Positions 34,175-42,458 of a DNA stretch of 64,000 nucleotides are shown in pieces. Position numbers and translations under genes: made by a program. The first letter of the stretch is position 1, and each line of letters opens with the position of its first letter. The notes below the pieces were generated by a model that was not told where the DNA came from, searched no databases, and saw only the letters and a program-made list of their open reading frames with translations. Origin of the DNA: Micromonospora mirobrigensis (lineage in GTDB: Bacteria > Actinomycetota > Actinomycetes > Mycobacteriales > Micromonosporaceae); the NCBI RefSeq assembly GCF_900091555.1, contig NZ_FMCX01000004.1, forward strand, positions 62,001 through 126,000. The letters are read 5' to 3'.

Positions 34175-35506
34175 ATGACCGGGCCAGATCCGCAGCGGGA
34201 CATCCTGCCCCGTGGACCGCTGGTCGGCTTCGCCGCCGGGTCGCTCGGCATGGGGATCTGGGTGACCGTCCCGGGCCTGCTGCTGCTGTACTTCCTCACC
34301 GACGTGCTGGCCGTGACCCCGTGGCTGGCCGGCCTGGCGCTGCTGCTGCCGAAGGTCGCCGACGTGCTGCTGCACCCGTGGATCGGGCACCGCTGCGACG
34401 TCGAGCAGGCCCGCCGCGGTGACCGCCGGCTGCTGCTGCTGCTCGGCTGCGCCCTGCCTGTCACCTTCGCCGCGCTCTTCGCCGCGCCGGGCGGGCTCAC
34501 CGGCGCGGCGGCCGCCGGCTGGGTGGCGGTCGCCTTCGTCGCCGGCAACCTGCTCTTCGCCGCCTACCAGGTCCCGTACCTGGCCACCCCGGCCGACCTG
34601 CGGATCGGCTACCACGAGCGGACCCGGCTGATGGCCTTCCGGATGGTGGTGCTGACCCTCGGCATCCTGGCCTCGGGGCTGCTGGCGCCGGTGCTGGCCG
34701 GTGGGGACGCGGCCACCCGCGACGGGTACCGGCGGATGGGTGTGCTGCTGGGCGTCGGGATGCTGGCCGCCATGCTGGTCGGGGTCGCCGGCATCACCCG
34801 GCTGCGGCGCGGTGCCGTGACTGCAGTCGCCGTACCCGACGGCGGGTGGCGGGCCCTCACCGCAACCCTGCGGGACCGGCAGTTCCGCCCGCTGCTCGCC
34901 GCCTACCTGGCGATGTCGTCCACCACCCACCTGGTGCTGGCCGGGGTGCCCTACTACGCGCGGTACGAACTGGGCCGTCCCGGGCTGACCACCGTCCTGG
35001 TGGCGGCGTTCGTCGCCCCCGCCCTGCTGGTCACCCCGGCATGGCTGGCGGTGGCCCGCCGGGTCGGCAAGCAGCGGGCGCTGCTGACCGCTCAGGGAGC
35101 GTTCGCGGTCGGCTCGCTGGTGCTCGCCGTGGGCCGTCCGGCCGGCCTGCCGGTGCTGGTGGCGGCGGTGGCCGTACTCGGTGTCGCCTTCGCCGGCATG
35201 CAACTGCTGCCGTTCGCGATGGTTCCGGACGTGATCCGGGCCGGCACCGGCGCGGCCGGCACCTACACCGGGCTGTGGACGGCCACCGAGGCCCTCGGCG
35301 CGGCACTGGGCCCGTGGGCGTACGCGCTCTGCCTGGCCACCGGCGGTTTCGTGGCATCCACCGCGGGTCAGAGCGTGTCCCAGCCGGACGCGGCCCTCAC
35401 CGCGATCCGGTGGGGCTTCGGGCTGCTCCCGGCGGCGGCCATGCTGGTGGCGCTGCTGGTGCAACGCCGTTACACCCTCGACCCGGCGGCCCGCGCCGCG
35501 CGGTGA
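34175..35506 (+). CDS. MFS transporter, sugar:cation symporter (GPH-like) type
   Basis: A 443-residue membrane protein with about twelve hydrophobic segments. FAAGSLGMGIWVTVPGLLLL, LPKVADVLLHPWIGHRCDVE and VPYLATPADLRIGYHERTRL match the MFS_2/MelB-like group that usually imports glycosides with a cation. The strong ribosome site AGGAGGAGG precedes the ATG at 34175. It is divergent from the TetR regulator and under operator copy 2. It may import the compound handled by the monooxygenase/SDR operon; that link is inferred from shared operators. Confidence 0.87.
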   Translation: MTGPDPQRDILPRGPLVGFAAGSLGMGIWVTVPGLLLLYFLTDVLAVTPWLAGLALLLPKVADVLLHPWIGHRCDVEQARRGDRRLLLLLGCALPVTFAALFAAPGGLTGAAAAGWVAVAFVAGNLLFAAYQVPYLATPADLRIGYHERTRLMAFRMVVLTLGILASGLLAPVLAGGDAATRDGYRRMGVLLGVGMLAAMLVGVAGITRLRRGAVTAVAVPDGGWRALTATLRDRQFRPLLAAYLAMSSTTHLVLAGVPYYARYELGRPGLTTVLVAAFVAPALLVTPAWLAVARRVGKQRALLTAQGAFAVGSLVLAVGRPAGLPVLVAAVAVLGVAFAGMQLLPFAMVPDVIRAGTGAAGTYTGLWTATEALGAALGPWAYALCLATGGFVASTAGQSVSQPDAALTAIRWGFGLLPAAAMLVALLVQRRYTLDPAARAAR

Positions 35507-35541
35507 GCACCGTCGGCCGGCGGCACTAGACTTCCGCCTCG

Positions 35542-36651
35542 ATGGACGCCGAGCCCACCGCCACCGAGACCCGCCCCTGTGCCCACTGCGGACGCGAGGT
35601 GCCGCAGCGCGTCGGCGCCGGCCGGCCGTTCCGGTACTGCCGGGACAACGACGGCGCCTGCCAGCGGGCCTCCCGCAACGTGCGGATGCGCCACCGCAGC
35701 GCCCCCGGTCTGCCCGGTCAGGTGGCCCGCACCTGGGAGGCGGTGGACCGGCTGGACCAGATCGTGCAGACGTTGACCGAGGCCCTGCACGCCGAGCTGT
35801 CCCCGACCGGGGTGGAACGCCAGCTGGCGCAGCTGCGCGCCGAGACCGCCGCCCAGGTCGCGCAGGCCCACACCGACCGGGACGAGGCCCGCGCGGAGGC
35901 GGAGACGGCGACCGCGCAGGCCGCCCGCGCCCGGCAGGAGGCGCTGGCCGCGACCGCCGGCCGGGACGCCGCGGTGGCGCGGGCCGCCGAGGCCGACGCC
36001 CGGGCGGCCGACGCCGGCCGGCTCGCCGAGCGGGCGACCGCCGAGCGCGACGAGGCGCGAGGCGAGGCGGGCGCCGCGGCGGCGCTGCGGATCCAGGCCG
36101 AACGGGACCGGGACGCGGCCCGCCACGAGCTGCGCACGTTGCGCGCCGAGCGGGACGAGCAGCGGCAGCGCGCCGTCGACGCGACCGTGGAGCGGGACGC
36201 GGCGCGGGCCGACGCGCAGCGGGCCACCGCCGCGGCCGCCGAGGCGCTGACCCGCGCCGAGCGGGCCGTGCAGGACGGCGTGCGGGCGCGTACCGACGCC
36301 GACGCCGCGGCGGAGCGGGCCCGGCGGGCCGAGGCGTCGGCCGGTGAGGCAACCCGGGACCGTGACCAGGCGCGGGCCGCCACGCAGGCGGCCGGCGAGG
36401 AGCTGGCGGCGGTGTCCGCCCGGGCCCGGGAGGACGCGGCCGCGGCGGTCGGGCAGCGTGACGCGCTCGCCGCGGAGTTGGCCGCGGCCCGGCAGGCCGA
36501 CGCGGCCGCCCGGGCCCGGCTGGCGGAGCTGGAGGTGCGGTTGCGGGCCGCGGAGGACGACCGGGACGCCGCCCGGCGGCGGGCCGTGCAGCTCGCCGAC
36601 CAGGTCAGCGACCTGGCCGCCGCGTTGGCCCGGCTGGGTCGCCCGGACTGA
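35542..36651 (+). CDS. Ala/Arg/Glu-rich coiled-coil protein with N-terminal zinc-finger motif
   Basis: A 369-residue protein. The head CAHCGREVPQRVGAGRPFRY followed by CRDNDGACQRASRN is a short Cys-rich (zinc-ribbon-like) unit. From about residue 90 on, the protein is a long coiled coil of repeated ERDxARAxA heptads, without enzymatic domains. Such proteins occur in many actinomycetes and are annotated as SMC-like or hypothetical; a structural role on DNA or in the cytosol is a guess. It follows the symporter after 35 bases. Confidence 0.75.
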   Translation: MDAEPTATETRPCAHCGREVPQRVGAGRPFRYCRDNDGACQRASRNVRMRHRSAPGLPGQVARTWEAVDRLDQIVQTLTEALHAELSPTGVERQLAQLRAETAAQVAQAHTDRDEARAEAETATAQAARARQEALAATAGRDAAVARAAEADARAADAGRLAERATAERDEARGEAGAAAALRIQAERDRDAARHELRTLRAERDEQRQRAVDATVERDAARADAQRATAAAAEALTRAERAVQDGVRARTDADAAAERARRAEASAGEATRDRDQARAATQAAGEELAAVSARAREDAAAAVGQRDALAAELAAARQADAAARARLAELEVRLRAAEDDRDAARRRAVQLADQVSDLAAALARLGRPD

Positions 36652-36664
36652 CGGCGGCGGCCGG

Positions 36665-38146
36665 TCAGTGGATGCCGACCATCATCCGGCGGATGTGCCG
36701 GCTGGCCGCCACGGCCGCCACCCCGAGCACCACCGAGGCCAGGCCGAAGGTGAGGAAGTACGTCGGTTCGGGCCAGGTCTCGGCGAGTCGGGCGACCTGA
36801 CCACCGATGGCGTCGCCGACGGCGGTGGCGAGGAACCACAGGCCCAGCATCTGGCTGGCGTACTTGACCGGGGCGAGTCGGGTGGTGGCGGAGAGGCCCA
36901 CCGGGCTCAGCGCCAACTCGCCGGCGACCTGGATGGCGTAGACGGCCACCAGCCACCACGGGGACACCAGGTCGCCGCCGACGGCGGCCCGGGCGGCGGC
37001 GGCCATCAGCACGAACGACAGGCCGTTGAGGATCAGGCCGACGGCGAACTTGGCCGGGGTGGAGACCCGGTGGCCCAGCTTGACCCAGAGCGCGGCGGCC
37101 AGCGGCGCCCCGATGATGATCAGGATCGGGTTGACCGACTGGAGCCAGGAGGCGGGGAAGGTGAAGCCGAACACGTCGCGGTCGGTGCGGTCGGCGGCGA
37201 AGATGTTCAGCACCGACCCGGCCTGGTCGTAGATCAGCCAGAACGCGGCGGCGAAGACGAACAGCCACAGGTACGCCTTCACCCGGAGACGCTCGGTGGC
37301 GCTGATCTCCCGGTCGGTGATGATCCGGGCGAAGTAGCCGATGGTGATGACCACGGTGGCGATGGTGAGCAGGTTGACCACGCTGTTGACGGTGAACAGG
37401 CCGGCCAGGCCCAGGGCGAGCAGCACCAGCGCCAGGACCGCCACGCCGATGCCGAGGCGGCGCAGGGCCCGTCGCCGGTCGGCGCCGAGCAGCGGGTCGG
37501 CGGGGCGGGCGCCGGCGTCGCCGAGGTTGCGTGCGCCCAGGACGTACTGGATCACGCCGAAGGTCATGCCGACGGCGGCGGCGGCGAACCCCAGGTGCCA
37601 GTTGATCCTCTCGCCGAGGAAGCCGCAGATCAGTGGGGCGATGAACGCTCCCAGGTTGATGCCCATGTAGAAGATCGAGAAGCCGGCGTCGCGGCGTGGG
37701 GAGTCCCGGTCGTACAGGTCGCCGACCATGGTGGAGATGTTCGGTTTGAGCAGCCCGGTGCCGAGCACGATCAGCGTCATGCCGGCGAAGACGCTCCAGC
37801 CGGTGGGGATGGCCATCACGTAGTGCCCGGCGGCGATCACGATGCCGCCCCACAGCACGCTGCGGCGCGCGCCGATCAGCCGGTCGGCGACCCAGCCGCC
37901 GGGCAGCGCCATCAGGTACACCATCGCGTTGTACGTGCCGTAGACGGCGTTGGCGGTGGACTCGCGCAGGCCCAGGCCGGCGTCGGCGCTGGCCGCGGTC
38001 AGGTACAGCACCAGGATGGCCCGCATGCCGTAGAAGCTGAACCGCTCCCACATCTCGGTGAGGAACAGCGTCGCCAGGGCCCGGGGATGGCCGAAGAAGG
38101 TCCGCCCGCCCGGCGGTCGGCTGTCGACCGGCGTGTCACTGGCCAC
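36665..38146 (-). CDS. POT-family peptide:proton symporter
   Basis: A 493-residue proton-dependent oligopeptide transporter (PTR2 family), importing di- or tripeptides. The EMWERFSFYGMRAILVLYL motif on the first segment carries the ExxERFxYYG signature, and GGWVADRLIGARRSVLWGGI and FSIFYMGINLGAFIAPLICG are further family motifs. About fourteen membrane segments are expected and can be traced. Single gene; RbpA is divergent to it across about 220 bp. Confidence 0.93.
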   Translation of the reverse strand: MASDTPVDSRPPGGRTFFGHPRALATLFLTEMWERFSFYGMRAILVLYLTAASADAGLGLRESTANAVYGTYNAMVYLMALPGGWVADRLIGARRSVLWGGIVIAAGHYVMAIPTGWSVFAGMTLIVLGTGLLKPNISTMVGDLYDRDSPRRDAGFSIFYMGINLGAFIAPLICGFLGERINWHLGFAAAAVGMTFGVIQYVLGARNLGDAGARPADPLLGADRRRALRRLGIGVAVLALVLLALGLAGLFTVNSVVNLLTIATVVITIGYFARIITDREISATERLRVKAYLWLFVFAAAFWLIYDQAGSVLNIFAADRTDRDVFGFTFPASWLQSVNPILIIIGAPLAAALWVKLGHRVSTPAKFAVGLILNGLSFVLMAAAARAAVGGDLVSPWWLVAVYAIQVAGELALSPVGLSATTRLAPVKYASQMLGLWFLATAVGDAIGGQVARLAETWPEPTYFLTFGLASVVLGVAAVAASRHIRRMMVGIH

Positions 38147-38299
38147 TCGGCACCTCCCGTGGGTGTGTGGCGGCTAACCTTCCCGGTAGCAGGCAGAACA
38201 CTCCACCGTTTCAGCCCGGCCGGGGACGACCCCGCCGGGCGACCGGCGTGGCCGGCTACCCTTGCAGGGGCCCGTCGGCGTCGACACCCGCCGCCGGGC

Positions 38300-38327
38300 G
38301 GGAATGGCCCGCCTCAGATGTGCCGTT
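38300..38327 (+). promoter_or_regulatory. SigR-like promoter of rbpA
   Basis: GGGAAT (38300-38305), 19 bases, then GTT (38325-38327), 40 bases before the rbpA start. It fits the SigR/SigH oxidative-stress sigma consensus (GGAAT-N18-19-GTT). In Streptomyces, rbpA belongs to the SigR regulon. Confidence 0.55.
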
Positions 38328-38367
38328 ACACGAGAAGACCAGCACCACGAACGAGGGGAAGTCGATC

Positions 38368-38709
38368 ATGGGCGAGCGGATGCTGCGCGGAAGCCGGCTG
38401 GGCGCGGTCAGCTACGAATCCGACCGGAACACGGAGCTCGCGCCGCGCCAGACCCGCGAGTACCTGTGCGCCAAGGGCCACCAGTTCGAGGTGCCGTTCG
38501 CCGTCGACGCCGAGGTCCCCACGACCTGGGAGTGCAAGTTCGACGGCAGCGTCGCCCGGCTGGTCGACGGCAACGAGCCGGAGCAGAAGAAGGCCAAGCC
38601 GCCGCGCACCCACTGGGACATGCTGCTCGAGCGCCGCTCCATCGCCGAGCTGGAGGACATCCTCGCCGAGCGGCTGCAGGAGGTCCGCACCCGCCGCGGC
38701 CGCGCCTGA
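38368..38709 (+). CDS. rbpA: RNA polymerase-binding protein RbpA
   Basis: Essential actinobacterial factor that binds sigma and RNA polymerase and stimulates open-complex formation. The 113-residue protein has MLRGSRLGAVSYESDRNTEL, a zinc-binding core with CAKGHQFEVPFAVDAEVPTT and WECKFDG, and the sigma-interaction C-terminus RTHWDMLLERRSIAELEDIL. ATG at 38368 follows GAGGGGAAG. Its upstream SigR-like promoter fits a disulfide-stress response. A perfect 15-bp terminator hairpin follows. Confidence 0.96.
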   Translation: MGERMLRGSRLGAVSYESDRNTELAPRQTREYLCAKGHQFEVPFAVDAEVPTTWECKFDGSVARLVDGNEPEQKKAKPPRTHWDMLLERRSIAELEDILAERLQEVRTRRGRA

Positions 38710-38722
38710 CCGCCGAACGACG

Positions 38723-38755
38723 ACGCCCCCGGGAGGTTCCACCTCCCGGGGGCGT
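38723..38755 (+). terminator. rbpA terminator
   Basis: ACGCCCCCGGGAGGT and ACCTCCCGGGGGCGT form a perfect 15-bp stem with a three-base loop (tcc), 13 bases after the rbpA stop codon. It may also end fxsA transcription from the other side. Confidence 0.85.
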
Positions 38756-38764
38756 TGCGCGTCC

Positions 38765-39280
38765 TCATGGGCGCGGTTCGACGATCTCACCCTCGATGGC
38801 CGCAGCGGGGTCGGTGACCGGTTGACCGGCCGGCGTGCGAGCCGGCTGCGGATCCCCCTGCCGCACCCGCACCTTCCGCGGGCCGAACAGGTCACCGGCC
38901 ACCATCGGCGACACCCGCCGCTCCGCGACCCGGCGCACCCCGGCGCCGGCGACCCGCCGCAGCGGCGGCACCAGCAGCAGCAGACCCACCACCCCGCTGA
39001 CCAGCCCGGGCGCGGCCAGCAGCAGCGCGCCGAGCAGCCCCACCAGCCCGTCGGTCACCTGCGGCCCCGGCCGCTGACCGGCCTGCGCGGCGGCCCGGAA
39101 CCGGCGCCAGGCGCGCATCCCCTCGCGGCGCAGCAGCACCAGGCCCAGCAGCGACGCGGCGAACACCAGCAGCACCGCCGAGCCGAAACCGATGCCCCGG
39201 CCGACCGCCACGAACACCGCCAGCTCCAGGATCAGCGCCAGCAGCATGGCCGGCGGCACGTACCTCAGTCCTCGACGCAT
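38765..39280 (-). CDS. fxsA: FxsA family membrane protein
   Basis: A 171-residue membrane protein. The FxsA domain has three hydrophobic segments: the first with LALILELAVFVAVGRGIGFG, the second around VLLVFAASLLGLVLLRREGM, and GLLGALLLAAPGLVSGVVGL near residue 85. The C-terminal tail is polar (QPARTPAGQPVTDPAAAIEG). E. coli FxsA protects against F-plasmid/phage exclusion; the actinobacterial role is unknown. It is in the conserved lnt-ppm-fxsA-rbpA neighbourhood. Confidence 0.88.
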   Translation of the reverse strand: MRRGLRYVPPAMLLALILELAVFVAVGRGIGFGSAVLLVFAASLLGLVLLRREGMRAWRRFRAAAQAGQRPGPQVTDGLVGLLGALLLAAPGLVSGVVGLLLLVPPLRRVAGAGVRRVAERRVSPMVAGDLFGPRKVRVRQGDPQPARTPAGQPVTDPAAAIEGEIVEPRP

Positions 39281-39331
39281 GTCACCCCATCTGCCGTACG
39301 ACCGCTGACCTCCAGCATGACACGGCGCCGC

Positions 39332-40129
39332 TCACGGCCACCGGGCCCGCGCCCGCCCGGCCCGCCGCCACGCCGCACGCCGGTCCTGCACCGCCCACCC
39401 GGTGATCCGCCACAGCGCCTCGACCACGATCAGCGGGCTCATCTTGCTGTCCCCGTGTTCCCGCTCGGCGAAGGTGATCGGCACCTCCACGATCCGCACC
39501 CCAGCCCGGTGCGCCAGCCGGGACAGCTCCACCTGGAACGAGTAGCCCTGCGAGCAGACCGACGCCAGGTCGAGGGCCTCCAGCGCGGCCGTGCGGTACA
39601 CCCGGTAGCCGCCGGTGGCGTCGCTGACCGGCATGCCCAGCGCCAGCCGCGCGTACAGGTTGCCGCAGCGCGACAGCAGCAGCCGCCGCAGCGGCCAGTT
39701 CACCACCCGCGCGCCCCGGGTCCACCGGGAGCCGATCACCACGTCGGCGTCGCGGGCGGCGGCCAGCAGCGCCGGCAGGTCCTCCGGGGCGTGCGAGCCG
39801 TCGGCGTCCATCTCCACCACCGCGTCGTATCCGCGCTGGCGCGCCCACGCGAACCCGGCCAGGTACGCCGCCCCCAGGCCCTGCTTGCCCTCCCGGTGCA
39901 GCACGTGCACCGCCGGGTCGGTGCCGGCGAGCGCGTCGGCGATGACGCCGGTGCCGTCGGGGCTGTTGTCGTCGGCGACGAGGAGCTCCACCGCCGGGGC
40001 GGCCCGCCGGACCCGGGCCACGATGTCCGCTACGTTGGCGGCCTCGTTGTAGGTGGGGATGACCACCAGCACCCGCCCCACGCCCGGATACCCGGCCGCC
40101 GGTGCTCCCCCGTGGATCTCCCCGCTCAC
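39332..40129 (-). CDS. ppm: Polyprenol monophosphomannose synthase
   Basis: GT2 glycosyltransferase that makes polyprenyl-phosphomannose, the mannose donor for lipoglycans and protein O-mannosylation. The 265-residue protein shows VLVVIPTYNEAANVADIVAR, the nucleotide-binding LVADDNSPDGTGVIADALAG, and VVEMDADGSHAPEDLPALLA with DXD. It lies directly downstream of lnt; in mycobacteria the two form one fused protein (Ppm1), here they are separate. GTG at 40129 has GGAGG six bases upstream; ATG at 40144 is the alternative. Confidence 0.93.
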   Translation of the reverse strand: MSGEIHGGAPAAGYPGVGRVLVVIPTYNEAANVADIVARVRRAAPAVELLVADDNSPDGTGVIADALAGTDPAVHVLHREGKQGLGAAYLAGFAWARQRGYDAVVEMDADGSHAPEDLPALLAAARDADVVIGSRWTRGARVVNWPLRRLLLSRCGNLYARLALGMPVSDATGGYRVYRTAALEALDLASVCSQGYSFQVELSRLAHRAGVRIVEVPITFAEREHGDSKMSPLIVVEALWRITGWAVQDRRAAWRRAGRARARWP

Positions 40130-40170
40130 GCCTGACCTCCGCATCCACTCGGCCCCGGGCCGCCGGCGGA

Positions 40171-41769
40171 CTATCCGCGCCGGCGGCGCAGCCCGGCCGC
40201 GCCCAGCAGCGCGGCGACCGTGAGCGCCGACAGGGCCACCTCCGGCCACACCCCGACCGTGGTGGCCGGGGTACGCCCGTCACCGAGGCGCATCTGCCGG
40301 ACCACCACCTCGGCGGTGTTGAACCCGGTTTCCCCGGATACCCGACCGTCGGGGGTAACGAACCCGGACACCCCGACCGTGGAGGCCATCAACGCGGCGC
40401 GACCGTGCTCGACGGCCCGCAACCGGACCATCGCCAGCTGCTGGCGGGCCTCGGCGGCGTCGAAGGTGGCGTTGTTGGTCTGCACCACCAGCAGCTGCGC
40501 CCCACCGGTCACGGTGTCCCGGACGATGCCGTCGTAGGCCACCTCGAAGCAGATCACGTCGCCCAGCACCGCCGGCCCGGTACGCAGCACCCCGGGAGTG
40601 GTGCCGGGCACGAAGTCGGAGCGCACCCGGTCGACCTCGGCGCTGACCCGACGGGCGATGTCGCGCAGCGGCACGTACTCGGCGAACGGCACCGGGTGCC
40701 GCTTGGTGTACAGCTGCTCCAGGTCGGGGCCGGTGCCGGGACGCCACAGCAGGCCGGCGTTGCGGACCTGCCCGGCGCCGGGGCCGAGGAGCACCGCGCC
40801 GACCAGGATCGGGGCGCCGATCGCGTCGGCGGCCTCACTGATCCGCGCCCCCGCGCCGGGGTTGCGCAGCGGGTCGATGTCGCTGGAGTTCTCCGGCCAC
40901 ACCACCAGGTCGGGGCGGCGCTGCGCCCCCGCGGCGACCTGCCCGGCGAGGGTGAGGGTGGCGTCGACGTGGTTGTTGAGCACCGCCTGGCGTTGGGCGT
41001 TGAAGTCCAGACCCAGCCGGGGCACGTTGCCCTGCACGATCGCCACGGTGACCTGGTCACCGCCGCCGCGTACCCCGGTGGGGACCAGCAGCCCGGCGGC
41101 GGCCACGGCGAGCACCGCGGCGACGGTGGCGGCCACCGGCCGCCACGCCCGAGCCGGACGCGGGCCGCGCCAGGGCCGCCAGGCGAGGGTGAGCAGCAGC
41201 CCACCGAGCAGCGCCACCGCGAAGGTGACCAGCGGGGCGCCGCCGAGGGCGGCCAGCGGCAGCAGCGGCGAGCCGTCCTGGCTGAACGCCAGCCGACCCC
41301 ACGGGAACCCGCCGAAGGGGGTACGGTCGCGCAGCGCCTCCTGGCCGACCCAGAGCAGCCCGGTCAGCACCGGCCAGGCGGTGCGCCACCGGTCGGCCAG
41401 CGGCGACACCCACGCCGTCGCCGCCCCCAGCAGCGCCAGATAGCCCGCCTGCAACAGGGACAACAGCAGCCACGGCAGGTAGCCGGTGTGCAGGTTGGTC
41501 CACTCCAGCATCGGCGCGAACAGCGCCACCCCGGCCAGGAAGCCCAGCCCCGCGCCGGCCCGCATCCGCCGCCGGTGCGCGGCGGCGCCCAGCATCGCCA
41601 CCCCGACCGGCGCCAGCGGCCACACCCCGTACGGGGGGAACGCGGCCAGCATCGCCAGCCCGGCCGCCACCGCGAGGGGCACGGCGGCGCGCAGCGGCAG
41701 GGGCCGCCCGGACGCGTCGGCGGTCACCTCGGCGGGGGTCGGGGCCTGCTCCCGGTCGATGGTCGTCAC
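40171..41769 (-). CDS. lnt: Apolipoprotein N-acyltransferase
   Basis: Membrane enzyme that N-acylates the Cys of lipoproteins. The 532-residue protein has about six N-terminal membrane segments and a C-terminal nitrilase domain with the catalytic Glu in PDLVVWPENSSD, Lys in EQLYTKRHPVPFAEYVP, and Cys in VLGDVICFEVAYDGIV. GTG at 41769 has GAGG eight to nine bases upstream; a GTG at 41775 abuts the ribosome site. Upstream, a fragment of an ABC ATPase ends 16 bases before it. Neighbours fxsA and ppm support the assignment. Confidence 0.94.
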   Translation of the reverse strand: MTTIDREQAPTPAEVTADASGRPLPLRAAVPLAVAAGLAMLAAFPPYGVWPLAPVGVAMLGAAAHRRRMRAGAGLGFLAGVALFAPMLEWTNLHTGYLPWLLLSLLQAGYLALLGAATAWVSPLADRWRTAWPVLTGLLWVGQEALRDRTPFGGFPWGRLAFSQDGSPLLPLAALGGAPLVTFAVALLGGLLLTLAWRPWRGPRPARAWRPVAATVAAVLAVAAAGLLVPTGVRGGGDQVTVAIVQGNVPRLGLDFNAQRQAVLNNHVDATLTLAGQVAAGAQRRPDLVVWPENSSDIDPLRNPGAGARISEAADAIGAPILVGAVLLGPGAGQVRNAGLLWRPGTGPDLEQLYTKRHPVPFAEYVPLRDIARRVSAEVDRVRSDFVPGTTPGVLRTGPAVLGDVICFEVAYDGIVRDTVTGGAQLLVVQTNNATFDAAEARQQLAMVRLRAVEHGRAALMASTVGVSGFVTPDGRVSGETGFNTAEVVVRQMRLGDGRTPATTVGVWPEVALSALTVAALLGAAGLRRRRG

Positions 41770-41785
41770 CGGCACCTCACCACGA

Positions 41786-41977
41786 TCACGCGCCGAAGGC
41801 TACCTGCACCCGGCGCAGCCGGTGTACGTGCCGGGTGCACCGGGGCGGTGCCGCGGCGGCCGGCGCGGGCACCCGGAGCCGGCCGTCGTGGACCTGCGCG
41901 ACCCGGTCGACGGCGGCCGGGTGGATGCGGTCGTGGGCGACCAGGACGGTGGCGGTGCCCCCGATCCGCGGCCGGCG
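41786..41977 (-). pseudogene. Possible ABC-transporter ATPase C-terminal remnant
   Basis: The frame ending at 41786 contains GTATVLVAHDRIHPAAVDRV followed by AQVHDGRL, which resembles the switch-His and C-terminal strand region of ABC ATPases. No Walker A, signature or Walker B motif lies upstream, so only a fragment remains. It could also be chance similarity in GC-rich DNA. Confidence 0.35.
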
Positions 41978-42058
41978 GAGGTGCTGAGCCTGTTCGGGCC
42001 GCAGAGGGAACGGCTGCACGTGCGGGCACGCCTGTCCTGACGGCACCCCCGGGACGAA

Positions 42059-42088
42059 ATCGGGGCGCGGCCTCCGCCGCGCCCCGAT
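42059..42088. terminator. Strong hairpin in the lnt-MutL intergenic region
   Basis: ATCGGGGCGCGG and CCGCGCCCCGAT form a perfect 12-bp stem with a six-base loop. On the minus strand it is followed by TTTCG, so it could end leftward transcription from the promoter-like sequence at 42376-42406. Confidence 0.5.
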
Positions 42089-42375
42089 GCTCCCAGGCCC
42101 TCCCCGGCCGGTGGGGCGAGAATGCGGCACGTCGACCTTCGGACCGACCCGACGGTGGACTGGCTGCCCCCGCCTGGCCGTTGTCTACTGGCCGTGCACC
42201 TCACCCTGCCCGTACACCGGTAACCGCGACCGGTTCGCGCCGCCCCGCCGACCCCCGCCCGCTGGACCTGGCCGCCGCGACGAACGCACCATGTCGCACC
42301 GGTGCATCGCGTCACTCGGCCAGCGGGCGAGAGGACGAAGCGAACAACAGCCGCTTCCCGTGGTAGGACTAAAAG

Positions 42376-42406
42376 ACGGTACGTGCCGACCCCCCGATCC
42401 TGTCAA
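42376..42406 (-). promoter_or_regulatory. Promoter-like sequence in the 600-bp lnt-MutL gap
   Basis: On the minus strand TTGACA (42406-42401), a 19-bp spacer and TACCGT (42381-42376) match sigma-A-type -35 and -10 boxes. No convincing protein gene follows before the hairpin at 42059-42088. The remainder of 42041-42458 shows no coding sequence I trust. Confidence 0.35.
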
Positions 42407-42458
42407 CCCACCCCTGGCCAGTCGTGTGTTTGACCACGGCGTGTCGCGTCGGCGCGTC

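Noticed and set aside
42041..42458. Possible cobalamin riboswitch near the B12-dependent kam genes
   Set aside because: The box GCCACTG and the conserved core were not found on either strand, and the region is downstream, not upstream, of kamDE.
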